This document shows, piece after piece, positions 8,403-17,300 of a stretch of 55,418 bases of DNA. The notes under the pieces are model-generated. The model was not told the origin of the DNA and did no database searches. It worked only from the letters and a program-made list of their open reading frames with translations. The DNA is from JBKHXU01 sp046565865. Its GTDB lineage: Bacteria > Pseudomonadota > Gammaproteobacteria > Acidiferrobacterales > Sulfurifustaceae. The DNA lies in contig JBKHXU010000025.1 in the NCBI GenBank assembly GCA_046565865.1, forward strand, positions 1-55,418, in the 5' to 3' direction. The position numbers were made by a program, and so were the translations under genes. Each line of letters starts with the position of its first letter. Within the stretch, counting starts at the first letter, position 1.

Positions 8403-8840
8403 ATGAAACATCTCTTTCGTATCGCCCTGACCACGGCGCTGTGTCTAGGTTTGGCGTTGCCGACCTTTGGCGCAGAAGTAACGGTTTACAAGAGCGCGAC
8501 GTGCGGATGCTGCAAGGAATGGATCAAGCACTTGCAGGCCAATGGCTTTAGCGTCACGGCGCACGACGTCACCGATCTCGCGCGCTACAAAAGCGCCAAT
8601 GGCGTGCCGGCGCCGCTCGGCTCGTGTCACACCGCTACGGTAGGTGGCTACGTGATCGAGGGCCACGTACCGGCGGCTGACGTGAAGCGGCTGCTCAAAG
8701 AGCGTCCGCCCGTGCGTGGCTTAGCGGTGCCGGGGATGCCGATCGGTTCTCCCGGCATGGAGCAAGGCGCGCACAAGGAGCGTTACGACGTATTGACCTT
8801 CGACAAGGACGGCAAGACGTCCGTGTACTCGCGGCACTAG
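8403..8840 (+). CDS. DUF411 periplasmic metal-binding protein
   Basis: Exported DUF411 protein, a family linked with copper handling. A signal peptide covers about residues 1-24 (LPTFGA-EVTV). The mature domain starts with the hallmark thioredoxin-like VYKSATCGCCKEW (Cys-Gly-Cys-Cys near 34-37) and continues with LGSCHTATVGGYVIEGHVPA, which adds a Cys-His pair, and the family's VRGLAVPGMPIGSPGME. The length (145 aa) is normal. It follows the lipoprotein gene closely and probably shares its transcript. The copper role is inferred from the family only. Confidence 0.9.
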   Translation: MKHLFRIALTTALCLGLALPTFGAEVTVYKSATCGCCKEWIKHLQANGFSVTAHDVTDLARYKSANGVPAPLGSCHTATVGGYVIEGHVPAADVKRLLKERPPVRGLAVPGMPIGSPGMEQGAHKERYDVLTFDKDGKTSVYSRH

Positions 8841-8884
8841 CGGCGCCATGGTTTGAAGCGCCCAAGCACCAAGTCGCCGCGCAA

Positions 8885-9235
8885 ATGTGGGAGTACATCG
8901 GAAAAGTTTCAGTCACCGTCGCGGTCGTCATCGCCGTCGCCGAGATCGGCAAGCGCAGTTCGTTATGGGGCGCCGTGTTGGCGTCTCTGCCGCTGACCTC
9001 GCTGCTGGCATTCGTGTGGCTCTACGTTGATACCGGTAGCACCGAAACCGTCGCCAATCTGTCGCGCGATATCTTTTGGCTGGTGCTGGCTTCGTTGCCG
9101 CTATTTTTGGTCCTGCCGGCGCTGCTGCGCGCCGGCGTCTCGTTTTGGCCGAGCCTTGGCGCGGCCTGCGTAGCGATGGTCGCCGCCTATTTTGGTTTGG
9201 TGTGGTTGTTGGGTCGCGTCGGCGTGCGCTTGTAG
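8885..9235 (+). CDS. DUF3147 family inner-membrane protein
   Basis: Small integral membrane protein (116 aa) matching DUF3147, with four predicted hydrophobic helices at about 5-20, 28-48, 62-82 and 88-112. The family stretch EIGKRSSLWGAVLASLPLTSLLA is seen in part near residues 20-42. Function is unknown in the family. It lies 44 bases after the DUF411 gene and converges on the HbpS-like gene, with no obvious terminator in the 26 bases between them. Confidence 0.82.
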   Translation: MWEYIGKVSVTVAVVIAVAEIGKRSSLWGAVLASLPLTSLLAFVWLYVDTGSTETVANLSRDIFWLVLASLPLFLVLPALLRAGVSFWPSLGAACVAMVAAYFGLVWLLGRVGVRL

Positions 9236-9261
9236 CGGTTGCCGGCGGGACGCCGTCGCCA

Positions 9262-9768
9262 CTATTCCATCTCCAAATCCTCGCGCACGGCGTCGAGCCC
9301 CGCCAAGGCACAGGCCTCGTCGGTGACGCCGGAGGGCGCACCGCTGACGCCGATCCCGCCCATGATGTTGCCGCCGATGTTCACCGGTATGCCGCCGGCG
9401 GAAATCATCAGCGACTCCAGCTTCGGCACGCTATAGGCGCCGGGAAACCGATCGACGAGGCCGCTGGTCGGCGTATTGAACACCATCGCGGTGTACGCCT
9501 TCTTCTTACTAATAGGAATCGCCGGATCCATCGCCAGCGTATCGCGCAGTACCGCCTGCTCGTGCCCGCCGCGATCGACGACGGTGACGACGATCTGCAC
9601 GCCTTCCTCGCGGCACTTCGCGATCGCCGCTTGCGCCATGCGCAGCGCGGTATCCATTGTCAGGCGCTTGATGTTGACCGTCATGGGTTCCGCCGTGGCG
9701 CCCGCCGCTTGGCCGCTCAACAGCATGATTGCCACGGCGCCCGCGATATGGTTGGTTTTTGTCGGCAT
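9262..9768 (-). CDS. Exported GlcG/HbpS-like protein
   Basis: 168-aa member of the heme-binding HbpS/GlcG family (DUF336). A signal peptide (AIMLLSGQAAGATA) precedes the single domain with typical VVDRGGHEQAVLRDTLA near residues 65-80, ISKKKAYTAMVFNTPTSGL near 86-104, and the glycine-rich PVNIGGNIMGGIGVSGAPSG near 128-147. Members bind heme or other small ligands, but the role of periplasmic versions is not established. It is transcribed on its own, convergent with the DUF3147 gene. Confidence 0.85.
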   Translation of the reverse strand: MPTKTNHIAGAVAIMLLSGQAAGATAEPMTVNIKRLTMDTALRMAQAAIAKCREEGVQIVVTVVDRGGHEQAVLRDTLAMDPAIPISKKKAYTAMVFNTPTSGLVDRFPGAYSVPKLESLMISAGGIPVNIGGNIMGGIGVSGAPSGVTDEACALAGLDAVREDLEME

Positions 9769-9908
9769 ACCTGGTCCTCGGTGATGGTGGATTGTTCTGC
9801 GCTTACGGTAAAGCGATCGACCGCGCGGCGCAACGCCTCAAAGCGCCGCCGATCTCAGGCTTGTTCAACGACGGGAACTCCGTGTATCGTCGCCAGCACT
9901 AACTTGGA

Positions 9909-10364
9909 ATGCTGAATTCCACTGTGCGAATACGTTATTGGTTGTTTGCCGTCTTGTTACTGCCGTTGGTGGAGATCTTCGTGCTGGTGAAGGTGGGGCA
10001 CGCCATTGGCGCGCTCAACACCGTACTGGCGATCGTGTTCGCCGCGATTCTTGGCGTATTCACGATGCGCGTGCAGGGGTTCGCGACCGCGTTCCGCGTG
10101 CGCGCGGCGGTCGCGCGCGGAGAGTTGCCCGGCACGGCGCTGTTGGATGGGCTTTGGTTGCTGCTGGCCGGATTGCTGTTGCTGATCCCCGGTTTCATCA
10201 GCGATGCGATCGCGTTGTTGCTGTTCATACCGGTCGTGCGCCAGACGTTAGGTCGCGTGCTAGTAGGTTCGCTGTCGATGCCAGTAAACCGTACCGGGGC
10301 GCCACAGGGTGATACCAGCGGTCCACGCACGCTCGAAGGCGAGTACAAACGACATGACGACTAG
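9909..10364 (+). CDS. fxsA: FxsA family membrane protein
   Basis: Cytoplasmic-membrane protein of the FxsA family; the E. coli member is known for affecting exclusion of phage T7 by F-plasmid genes. Family features are LLPLVEIFVLVKVGHAIGA at residues 15-33, TVLAIVFAAILGVFTMRVQG, and the LLAGLLLLIPGFISDAIALLLFIP core near 76-99. The cytoplasmic tail is short and charged, ending LEGEYKRHDD. Length (151 aa) is normal. No operon partner is obvious. Confidence 0.88.
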   Translation: MLNSTVRIRYWLFAVLLLPLVEIFVLVKVGHAIGALNTVLAIVFAAILGVFTMRVQGFATAFRVRAAVARGELPGTALLDGLWLLLAGLLLLIPGFISDAIALLLFIPVVRQTLGRVLVGSLSMPVNRTGAPQGDTSGPRTLEGEYKRHDD

Positions 10365-10434
10365 CGTTAATCCGGATGGAACGTTAGGGGTGTTCCGGGT
10401 CTAGAATGAGCGACCCCAGAGACAAGGAGCTGGC

Positions 10435-10632
10435 ATGGCCAAGTACAGTCGCAAGGCGTCGGAGAAAGTTAAAAAGGCGATGCACGAACGCAAGCGCGGG
10501 AAGCTGCGCAGCGGGCGTTCGGGTAAGAAGGTCAAAAGCCGCAAGCAGGCGATCGCCATCGGCCTCTCGCAGGCGCGCCGCGCGGGCGCGAAGGTGCCGC
10601 GCAAGAAATCGTCGGCCAAGCGCAAAAAATAG
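10435..10632 (+). CDS. DUF6496 small basic protein
   Basis: 65-aa, extremely Lys/Arg-rich protein (KYSRKASEKVKKAMHERKRG...KSRKQAIAIGLSQARRAGAK, abbreviated) matching the DUF6496 family. The SRKQAIAIGLSQARRAG segment is its signature. High positive charge suggests nucleic-acid binding, but function is unknown. A perfect AAGGAG at 10424-10429 precedes ATG 10435, and a TAGAAT -10-like hexamer occurs at 10402, so it is probably transcribed alone. Confidence 0.85.
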   Translation: MAKYSRKASEKVKKAMHERKRGKLRSGRSGKKVKSRKQAIAIGLSQARRAGAKVPRKKSSAKRKK

Positions 10633-10735
10633 AAGCACCGGGTAATTATCGGTCCGCGCCCGCACGAGCGGCCAATTTCGCGGGATGAGGGCGATAGGCG
10701 GCGGCCGACGGTCGCCTTAGAATGGCACGCGCCCC

Positions 10736-11665
10736 ATGCCCATCGTCGAGAAAGATCCCTGGCGCGAGCAGTATTTCACCGGCGTGCCGTGTCCCGCGCA
10801 TGTCGTGATCCCCACCGACGACACGCTCGCGTGGCAACGCTATCCGGCGCATCGCTGGATCTATAACAAGCTCCTCATCTGCGAGTCGCAAAGCTTGGCG
10901 CACGCGCCACACGACGTGCCGCCCACCGCGTATCCCGTTTTCAGCAAACCGATCTACAACCTGCGCGGCATGGGGACCGGGAGTTGTGTCATCCGCAGCG
11001 CCGCGGAATACGAGCGTGCGTATATCCCCGGCCACTTTTGGATGCCGTTGCTGGACGGCGAGCATGTCAGCAGCGACGTCGTGGTGGTGAACGGCGAGCC
11101 GCAATGGTGGCGGCATACCGTGGGCGTGGCGATGGGCGAGGGCATGTTCGACTACTGGACGATACTCGCCGCGGCGCGTCCGGCGATCGAGGCCCGCTGC
11201 GGCGCCTGGCTGCGCCGGCACCTCGCGGGCTATACCGGTTGCGTCAATCTCGAAACCATCGGCGGCACGATCATCGAGGCGCATCTGCGTTTCGCCGATC
11301 AATGGCCGGACCTTTACGGCGCCGGTTGGGTAGCGGCGGTGGTCGAGCTCTACGCCAGCGGCAAATGGATATATAAGGATAACGATCGCCGCGACGGCTA
11401 CAGCGTCGTCGTATTCGGCCCGCACGCGACGGTCTATCCGCGGGTCGATGCGGCGACGCTGCAGCGGGTTCGCCATGCCGCCGGCGTATCGAGCGTGCAG
11501 ATCACGTTCGACCCCGGTCGGCCGCCGACGGCGCACGCGATGCCGCCGGGCGGATTCCGGCTCGCGGTGATCAACGCCTGGGACCTCGATGCCGGCCGTG
11601 CGGCGCGCGCGCAACTGGTCGAGATGTTCGCGTATGATGCGGGCGATGAAGCCCGCAGCGCCTGA
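10736..11665 (+). CDS. ATP-grasp-like protein of unknown function
   Basis: 309-aa soluble protein. I do not recognise a named family, but the order of motifs resembles an ATP-grasp fold: a PVFSKPIYNLRGMGTG strand-loop with a Lys (about 67-82), LLDGEHVSSDVVVVNGEPQWW (abbreviated; like the G-E-x-S-x-D stretch of ATP-grasp ligases, about 105-125), and GCVNLETIGGTIIEAHLRF (like the metal-ligand xNxE..ixExNxR stretch, about 166-184). The C-terminal 90 residues have no assignable domain. A role as a ligase for an unknown metabolite is inference. It is followed by a palindromic repeat. Confidence 0.65.
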   Translation: MPIVEKDPWREQYFTGVPCPAHVVIPTDDTLAWQRYPAHRWIYNKLLICESQSLAHAPHDVPPTAYPVFSKPIYNLRGMGTGSCVIRSAAEYERAYIPGHFWMPLLDGEHVSSDVVVVNGEPQWWRHTVGVAMGEGMFDYWTILAAARPAIEARCGAWLRRHLAGYTGCVNLETIGGTIIEAHLRFADQWPDLYGAGWVAAVVELYASGKWIYKDNDRRDGYSVVVFGPHATVYPRVDAATLQRVRHAAGVSSVQITFDPGRPPTAHAMPPGGFRLAVINAWDLDAGRAARAQLVEMFAYDAGDEARSA

Positions 11666-11674
11666 CGGCAGCCT

Positions 11675-11717
11675 GTCATTGCGAGGAGCCGACAGCGACG
11701 AAGCAATCTCGCAATGC
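11675..11717. repeat. Palindromic repeat CATTGCGAG..CTCGCAATG, copy 1
   Basis: Perfect 9-bp terminal inverted repeat CATTGCGAG (11677-11685) and CTCGCAATG (11708-11716) around GAGC..GACGAAGCAAT. The same element, larger and less perfect, recurs at 13757-13844. The type is widespread in proteobacterial intergenic regions. The two copies bracket the helicase gene. Confidence 0.75.
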
Positions 11718-11751
11718 TAGTCCGGCGCTCACTCGTGGAGCGTCGCGCGCG

Positions 11752-13746
11752 ATGACCGCCGACGTTCTCACCGCCCGCGATGCGCTCGATGCCGGCGGCC
11801 CCCTCGCCGAGCAGATTCCCAACTTCACCCCGCGCCCGACACAGCAGGCGATGGCAGCGGCGATCGAAGAGGTGTTGGCCGAGCGGCGCATCTACATTGC
11901 CGAGTCCGGCACCGGCACTGGCAAGACCTTCGCCTATCTCGTGCCCGCGCTGCTCTCCGGTCGCAAGGTGTTGATCTCGAGCGGTACGCGTAACCTGCAA
12001 GATCAGCTCTACCATCGCGACCTGCCGCTGGTGCGCAAGGCGCTGGCGCTGCCGGTCAGTGTCGCGTTGCTCAAGGGCCGCGCCAATTATCTGTGCCGCT
12101 ATCGGCTGCAGCGCACGGAAAGCGAAGGCCGGTTCGCGAGCCGCGCGGACGCGGCGGATTTTGTGCGGCTGCGCGACTGGGCCGGGCGCACCCGCAGCGG
12201 CGATATCGCCGAGGCCGACGGTGTGGCCGAGGATTCCACGCTCTGGCCGCTCGTGACCTCGACCGCAGACAACTGCTTAGGCGCCGAGTGCCCGAACTAC
12301 GACGAGTGCTTCGTCAATCAGGCGCGGCGCGAGGCGCTCGCCGCCGACGTGCTGGTCGTCAATCATCATTTGTTCTTCGCCGATCTCGCGTTGCGCGAGG
12401 AAGGGTTCGGCCGCTTGCTGCCCGGCGTCGATGCCGTGATTTTCGACGAGGCGCATCAGTTGCCCGATATCGCCTCGCATTTTTTCGGCATGGCACTCAG
12501 CAGTCATCAAGCGGTGGGGTTGGCGCGCGACGCCGTCGTCGAGGAGCTGCGCGAGCACAGTGGCGTGCAAGCGTTGCGGCCGGCGGCGGAGGCATTGGAG
12601 AAGGCGGTCGCGGATATGCGGCTCGCGCTCGGTGCCTCGGTCCGGCGTGAACCGTGGGAGCGTGTCGAAGGCGAGACCGCGTTTCGCACGGCGTTGGAAG
12701 CGTTGCATTCGTGCTTGAGCGAGCTAAACACGGCGCTCGACGCGGCGGCCGCCAAAGGGCAAGGCCTCGCGAGTTGCGCGCGCCGCGCGACCGAGCTGCT
12801 CGACCGGTTGACGCTGATCATCGACGGCCCGCCGTCTGACCACGTGCGTTGGTTCGAAACCGGCGCGCGCAGCTTCAGCCTGCACATGACGCCGCTCGAT
12901 GTCGCGGCGCCGTTTCGCGCGCAAATGCAGGCGTTGAGCGACGAGACGTCCGATCCCAAGGCATGGATTTTTACCTCGGCGACGCTGACCATCGGCGGCG
13001 ACTTCGGACATTTTCAGTCACAGCTCGGGCTGGAGGCCGCCGACACCGATCGCTGGGAGAGCCCGTTCGATTACGCGCGCAATAGCTTGCTGTATGTGCC
13101 GAAACATTTGCCCGAGCCGAGCAGCGCCGACTATACGTCGCGGCTGGTGGACGCCGCGGTGCCGGTGATCGAGGCGAGCCGCGGGCGCGCGTTTTTTCTC
13201 TTCACCAGTCACCGCGCGTTGAAGCAGGCGAGCGAATTGTTGGCGGGCCGCACACGCTACCCCTTGTTGATCCAAGGCAGCCTGCCGCGGGCGCAGTTGT
13301 TGGAACGCTTTCGGGCCGCGGGCGACGCGGTATTGCTCGCGACCGCGAGTTTCTGGGAAGGGGTGGACGTGCGCGGACCGGCGCTGTCGTGCGTCATCAT
13401 CGACAAGCTGCCGTTCGCGGCGCCGGACGATCCGGTGCTGCGCGCCCGCGCCGCGGCGATGGAAGAGGCCGGGCGCAACCCGTTCATGGAATATCAGATA
13501 CCGGCCGCGGTGATCGCCTTGAAGCAGGGCGCCGGGCGGCTCATCCGCGACATTGACGATCGCGGCGTGTTGATGATCGGCGATCCGCGGCTTTACACCA
13601 AAAGTTACGGGCGCGTGTTCCTCGCGAGCCTGCCGCCGATGCCACGCACGCGCGAGCTCGCCGAGGTGCAACGCTTCTTCGCCGACCTCGGCGCGAACGG
13701 GCAGGATATCGCGTCGACGGCCGCGCGCGAAAAAGGAATGGGTTAG
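11752..13746 (+). CDS. yoaA: YoaA/DinG-type Fe-S DNA helicase
   Basis: 5'-3' superfamily 2 DNA helicase of the XPD/DinG group, 664 aa, close in length and motif layout to E. coli YoaA, which works with HolC at stalled forks. Walker A is ESGTGTGKTF (51-60), Walker B box DEAH is 232-235, and the iron-sulfur cluster domain is supplied by Cys115, Cys175, Cys180 and Cys186. C-terminal helicase motifs are WIFTSATL, LFTSHRAL, LLATASFWEGVDVRG and LKQGAGRLIRD. All key residues are intact. The ATG at 11752 lies just after a palindromic repeat and no clear Shine-Dalgarno is seen. Confidence 0.88.
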   Translation: MTADVLTARDALDAGGPLAEQIPNFTPRPTQQAMAAAIEEVLAERRIYIAESGTGTGKTFAYLVPALLSGRKVLISSGTRNLQDQLYHRDLPLVRKALALPVSVALLKGRANYLCRYRLQRTESEGRFASRADAADFVRLRDWAGRTRSGDIAEADGVAEDSTLWPLVTSTADNCLGAECPNYDECFVNQARREALAADVLVVNHHLFFADLALREEGFGRLLPGVDAVIFDEAHQLPDIASHFFGMALSSHQAVGLARDAVVEELREHSGVQALRPAAEALEKAVADMRLALGASVRREPWERVEGETAFRTALEALHSCLSELNTALDAAAAKGQGLASCARRATELLDRLTLIIDGPPSDHVRWFETGARSFSLHMTPLDVAAPFRAQMQALSDETSDPKAWIFTSATLTIGGDFGHFQSQLGLEAADTDRWESPFDYARNSLLYVPKHLPEPSSADYTSRLVDAAVPVIEASRGRAFFLFTSHRALKQASELLAGRTRYPLLIQGSLPRAQLLERFRAAGDAVLLATASFWEGVDVRGPALSCVIIDKLPFAAPDDPVLRARAAAMEEAGRNPFMEYQIPAAVIALKQGAGRLIRDIDDRGVLMIGDPRLYTKSYGRVFLASLPPMPRTRELAEVQRFFADLGANGQDIASTAAREKGMG

Positions 13747-13756
13747 CGGGGCGGTT

Positions 13757-13844
13757 GTCATTGTGAGGAGCCGCAGGCGACAAAGCAATGTTCCAACGCC
13801 TTGATCCTCCGTTACGGAGATTGCTTCGCTTCGCTCGCAATGAC
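13757..13844. repeat. Palindromic repeat CATTGCGAG..CTCGCAATG, copy 2
   Basis: Begins GTCATTGTGAGGAGCCGCAGGCGACAAAGCAAT (seen in part) and ends GATTGCTTCGCTTCGCTCGCAATGAC, forming long imperfect inverted arms with a central CCTCCGTTACGGAG hairpin. It belongs to the same family as 11675-11717 and starts 11 bases after the helicase stop. Confidence 0.75.
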
Positions 13845-13912
13845 ACCGGTGTTGGCACCCTGTTGGGGCCGAGATGCTGGATCGGCAGCGAACGGCCGAT
13901 TATGATCGCCGC

Positions 13913-14287
13913 ATGGAGCCGAATCCCAACCTCCCGCCGCCCGCCGCATCGCCGACGCCCGAACGATCGCTCGTCGTCGTTACCCACGCGGTGTACGCGC
14001 TGCAAGCGGTCGGCTTGTTGGTGCCGATCACGTTCATCGTCGGTGTCGTTATCAACTATATAAAGCGCGACGAGACGGCCGGCTCGTTCCTCGCGTCGCA
14101 TTTCCGCTGGCAGATACGCACGTTCTGGTTCGGTCTGCTGTGGGGGGTTCTCGGCGCGCTGACGTTCATCATCGTCATCGGCTGGTTCATCCTGGTCGCC
14201 GCCGGCATCTGGCTCATCTACCGCATCGCCAAGGGCTGGTTGAATTTGGTTGACGCGAAGCCGATGTACAGCGAGCCGGCGCGCTAA
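13913..14287 (+). CDS. DUF4870-like membrane protein
   Basis: 124-aa inner-membrane protein resembling the DUF4870/Tic20-like group. A proline-rich cytoplasmic start (MEPNPNLPPPAASPTPE) is followed by three hydrophobic segments near 20-45, 63-83 and 85-105, with the characteristic FIVGVVINYIKRDE and SFLASHFRWQIRTFWFG pattern. Function unknown. A longer frame from 13874 exists, but the ATG at 13913 removes an unlikely basic extension and agrees with family lengths. It converges on tamB; a palindromic repeat lies between them. Confidence 0.75.
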   Translation: MEPNPNLPPPAASPTPERSLVVVTHAVYALQAVGLLVPITFIVGVVINYIKRDETAGSFLASHFRWQIRTFWFGLLWGVLGALTFIIVIGWFILVAAGIWLIYRIAKGWLNLVDAKPMYSEPAR

Positions 14288-14296
14288 CACCAAGTC

Positions 14297-14320
14297 GCCA
14301 CTCCCGCGTAAGCGGGAATA
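14297..14320. repeat. Short palindrome GCCACTCCCGC..GCGGGAAT, copy 1
   Basis: GCCACTCCCGCGTAAGCGGGAAT holds a TCCCGC / GCGGGA stem with a GTAA loop, between the converging DUF4870-like and tamB genes. A related element at 30444-30466 matches 19 of 23 bases. It could double as a weak transcription stop but lacks a T tract. Confidence 0.6.
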
Positions 14321-14324
14321 CATA

Positions 14325-17300
14325 CTAGCGCTCGATCGAATACAAAAAATCCGCGCCGGTATAGGTGCCCGATTCCACTTGTAGCGCCCAGTGGGTCGTC
14401 AACTGATAGCGCAGACGCAATACGTTCACCTGCTCGAACAGCCCGATGCTGTAGTTTATGTAGAGCCGCGGCGACAAGTATTTGCCGAGCACCAGCGCCG
14501 CATCTTCCGACGTACTGCCGGACTCGATCCCGACTTCTTCGATGCCGAACCGTGCCGCGAGGCGTTCGGCCAGGCGTTCCCCGCCGACGAGTTTGAGCGC
14601 GGTTGCGGCGTTCGCCAGAGCACGGCCTTGGGCGCCGGATGTCGAGTCCAGCGGCCGGCCGAACAGTAGATAGGAAAGGGTGTCCGACTCGCTCAACGGC
14701 GGATCGGAGAAGAGGCTAAGCTGAGGTGCTTTCAGCGTGCCGCCGATGGCGATGCCGGCGGTGATTTCTTCCACACGCCGCACCGCGCGCGCGTCGATAC
14801 CGGGATTGTCGACCGGGCCGCCGGCGAACAACAGGCGTCCGCGCTCGATTTCGAGCTTGCGGCCGTAGGCCTCGTACTTTCCTTTCTCGATACGCAGCTC
14901 GCCGCGCGCGGTGGTGATGCGGTCGGTGCTGTCCGTCGCCACCAAGCTGCCGACGATGTTTCCGGTCAGACCGAAACCGTCGAATTCGACTTTGTCGCCG
15001 AGTGTGACGCGTATCTCGGTTTCCACCGTCCATCCGCGTTGAGTTTCGATCGGCGTGTCGGCCGCGTTGATGAGCACGATGTCCGGCGACGGCGATATCG
15101 GCGTTTGCGGTTTCTTCGGCGTGAGTTTCGCCTCTGGGATGTCCACGCCGCCTTCCAGCCGCAGCCATCCAGGCCGCGCCGCGATCCGCAACGACGGTGA
15201 CGCGAGCACCCATGCCTGCGAAATGTTCGCGAGTTCGAGGCGTTTTCCGTCGATGCGCATATGAGCGCGCCACGCGGACGCAGCGTCGAACGTCACATCC
15301 CCGGTGAAACTGGCCTCGCCCGGGCCGGACGCGAGTCCGCCGTCGAGGCGCAGCGTGCGCCCGCCGTCGGCGCGCGCACGCAGCATCATTTTGCGCACGC
15401 GGATACCGAGCGCTGCAACGTTGGCCGATGCATCGGCGAGCGTGGCGACACCACGCAGCGTCGGGTTTGCCAGGGTGCCGGCGATCTGGTAGTCGACATC
15501 GAGTTGCCCGCGCGGCAATTCGAGATCCGGCAGAAACATGCCGACGCGCGCAAGGCTCGCCAGCCGTGCGCGCACGCGACCGGTCAGCGGCTGTTCCGCG
15601 CCCGCCGCGGCGCTGGTATTAAAGCGTGGCAAAGCGACGTCCACGTCAAGCGCATCCGCTTGCGCCAGCATGATGTTCAGTTTGGCGCGCAAACCTTGAT
15701 CGTCGAGTTTAAGCGAACCGCTGCCGCGCTCGATGTCGAGCGCCTCGCCACCGGGCGCGCGCGTGACCGCGGCGGCGACGAACGTAAAGCTTGCGTTGGC
15801 GGCGATCGGACGTTTGGCATCGAAACGGGCGTCCGCTTCGGTTTCGAGGGTGCCGTGCAGTTGCAGCGACGCAGGCAGCAGCGGATTGAACCATGCAAGC
15901 GGCAACGCCCGCGCCTGCAAGCGGGCGCGACCGGGGCCGGTTGCAGACCACTCGATTTCACCGCATGCACGGCCGGTGTCGCTTGCTTCCAGGCAGAGCG
16001 GGCCGACGCCGAATCCATCGGCGGTGATACGCAGCGGCGCCGCCTGCGGCAGCGACCACGTGCCGTAGTCGGCGGCGAGCGATGTGCTGACGACGCGACC
16101 GTGCCATGCCCGTTCGGCGTACGCGCCGCGGAAATCGGCGGCGAGCGTGGTCTCCGGTGTGCTCATCCGCAACATCAAGCGGTGATCGTTGACCATACCG
16201 TGGCCCGTTAAATGAATGCGTTCAACGATTCGCGGGCCGAATCGGATCGCGTGCGCGCTGATGTCGACATTCGACGGCGCGCGGTTAGCGAGGTCCAGAC
16301 GAAGCGTCGCCTTGATATTCTTTACCTCGGTCCGCGCGTAGCGCGCGCGGGCGGCATCCAACGTGATGTCCACGCGCGGCGTCGCGCGCGCGCCGTTCAA
16401 GCGCGCGCGCGCCTGCACGCTGCCGCTCGCCGCCGGCACGAACGTGGCGAGGTTGGGGATGTTCGCCTGTAGTGCCAGGTTCCAATCGCGCGCGATGCTG
16501 CCGTTCGCCCGGAATTCAGCGGCGCCGATGCGCAGTACTGCGGCGGCGATCTCATGGCGCGCGCCGGTTGTTGTCCAGCGCGCGTTACCGGCGACGTTCT
16601 GGCGGCGCAGCGTTCCGCCCAGGTGCGTCAACGCGATTTCGTTGCGCACACGCGCGCGGCTTGTGGTGCCGCGCACGCGCGCGTCGAAGGCAAGCCGTCC
16701 GGCCCACTCCGACCAGTGTGCGCCGGGATTCAAGTTGTCACCGTGCACGCGCAGGTGCCAGCGCCACGGATCGCGCTCGATTGTGCCTTGCGCGGCAACG
16801 GCGCCGGCGAGCGTATCCAGTACCAACGTCTCAATGCGGACGGTGTTCGCGTCGCCATGCAACGCAAGCTTCAATTGGTTCGGAGGTAGCGCGTTGCCGG
16901 CGAACGACGCCTGCGCTTGCAGTCGATAGTCGGCGAATGTGCCCTCAAGGCGCGCATCTCCTTCCGATGTGATTGGGATCGCGGCGAGTCCCGGCCAACG
17001 CCACGCGTGCCAGTCGAGTTGCAGCGCCGACGGTGCGGGCGTGTCGCCGAATGTATACCGGCCGCTGGCGCGCAGACGGCCGTCGCCATCGGGCCGGCGC
17101 GCCTCGAACTTAGTTAGCGTGATAGCGTTTTGGTGTCGCCGCGCCTGCGCCTCGACATGAAATCGTTCCGATTGATAGTCGAGCAGGAGCTTGGCATCGG
17201 TCAGGAAGTCCGCCGCCGTCCCGTGCGCCTCGATCTGGCCGGCGACGCCGATGGCGGGCCAGCTCGAAACGACACGGTCGAGCGCCGTAGCCGGTATTGA

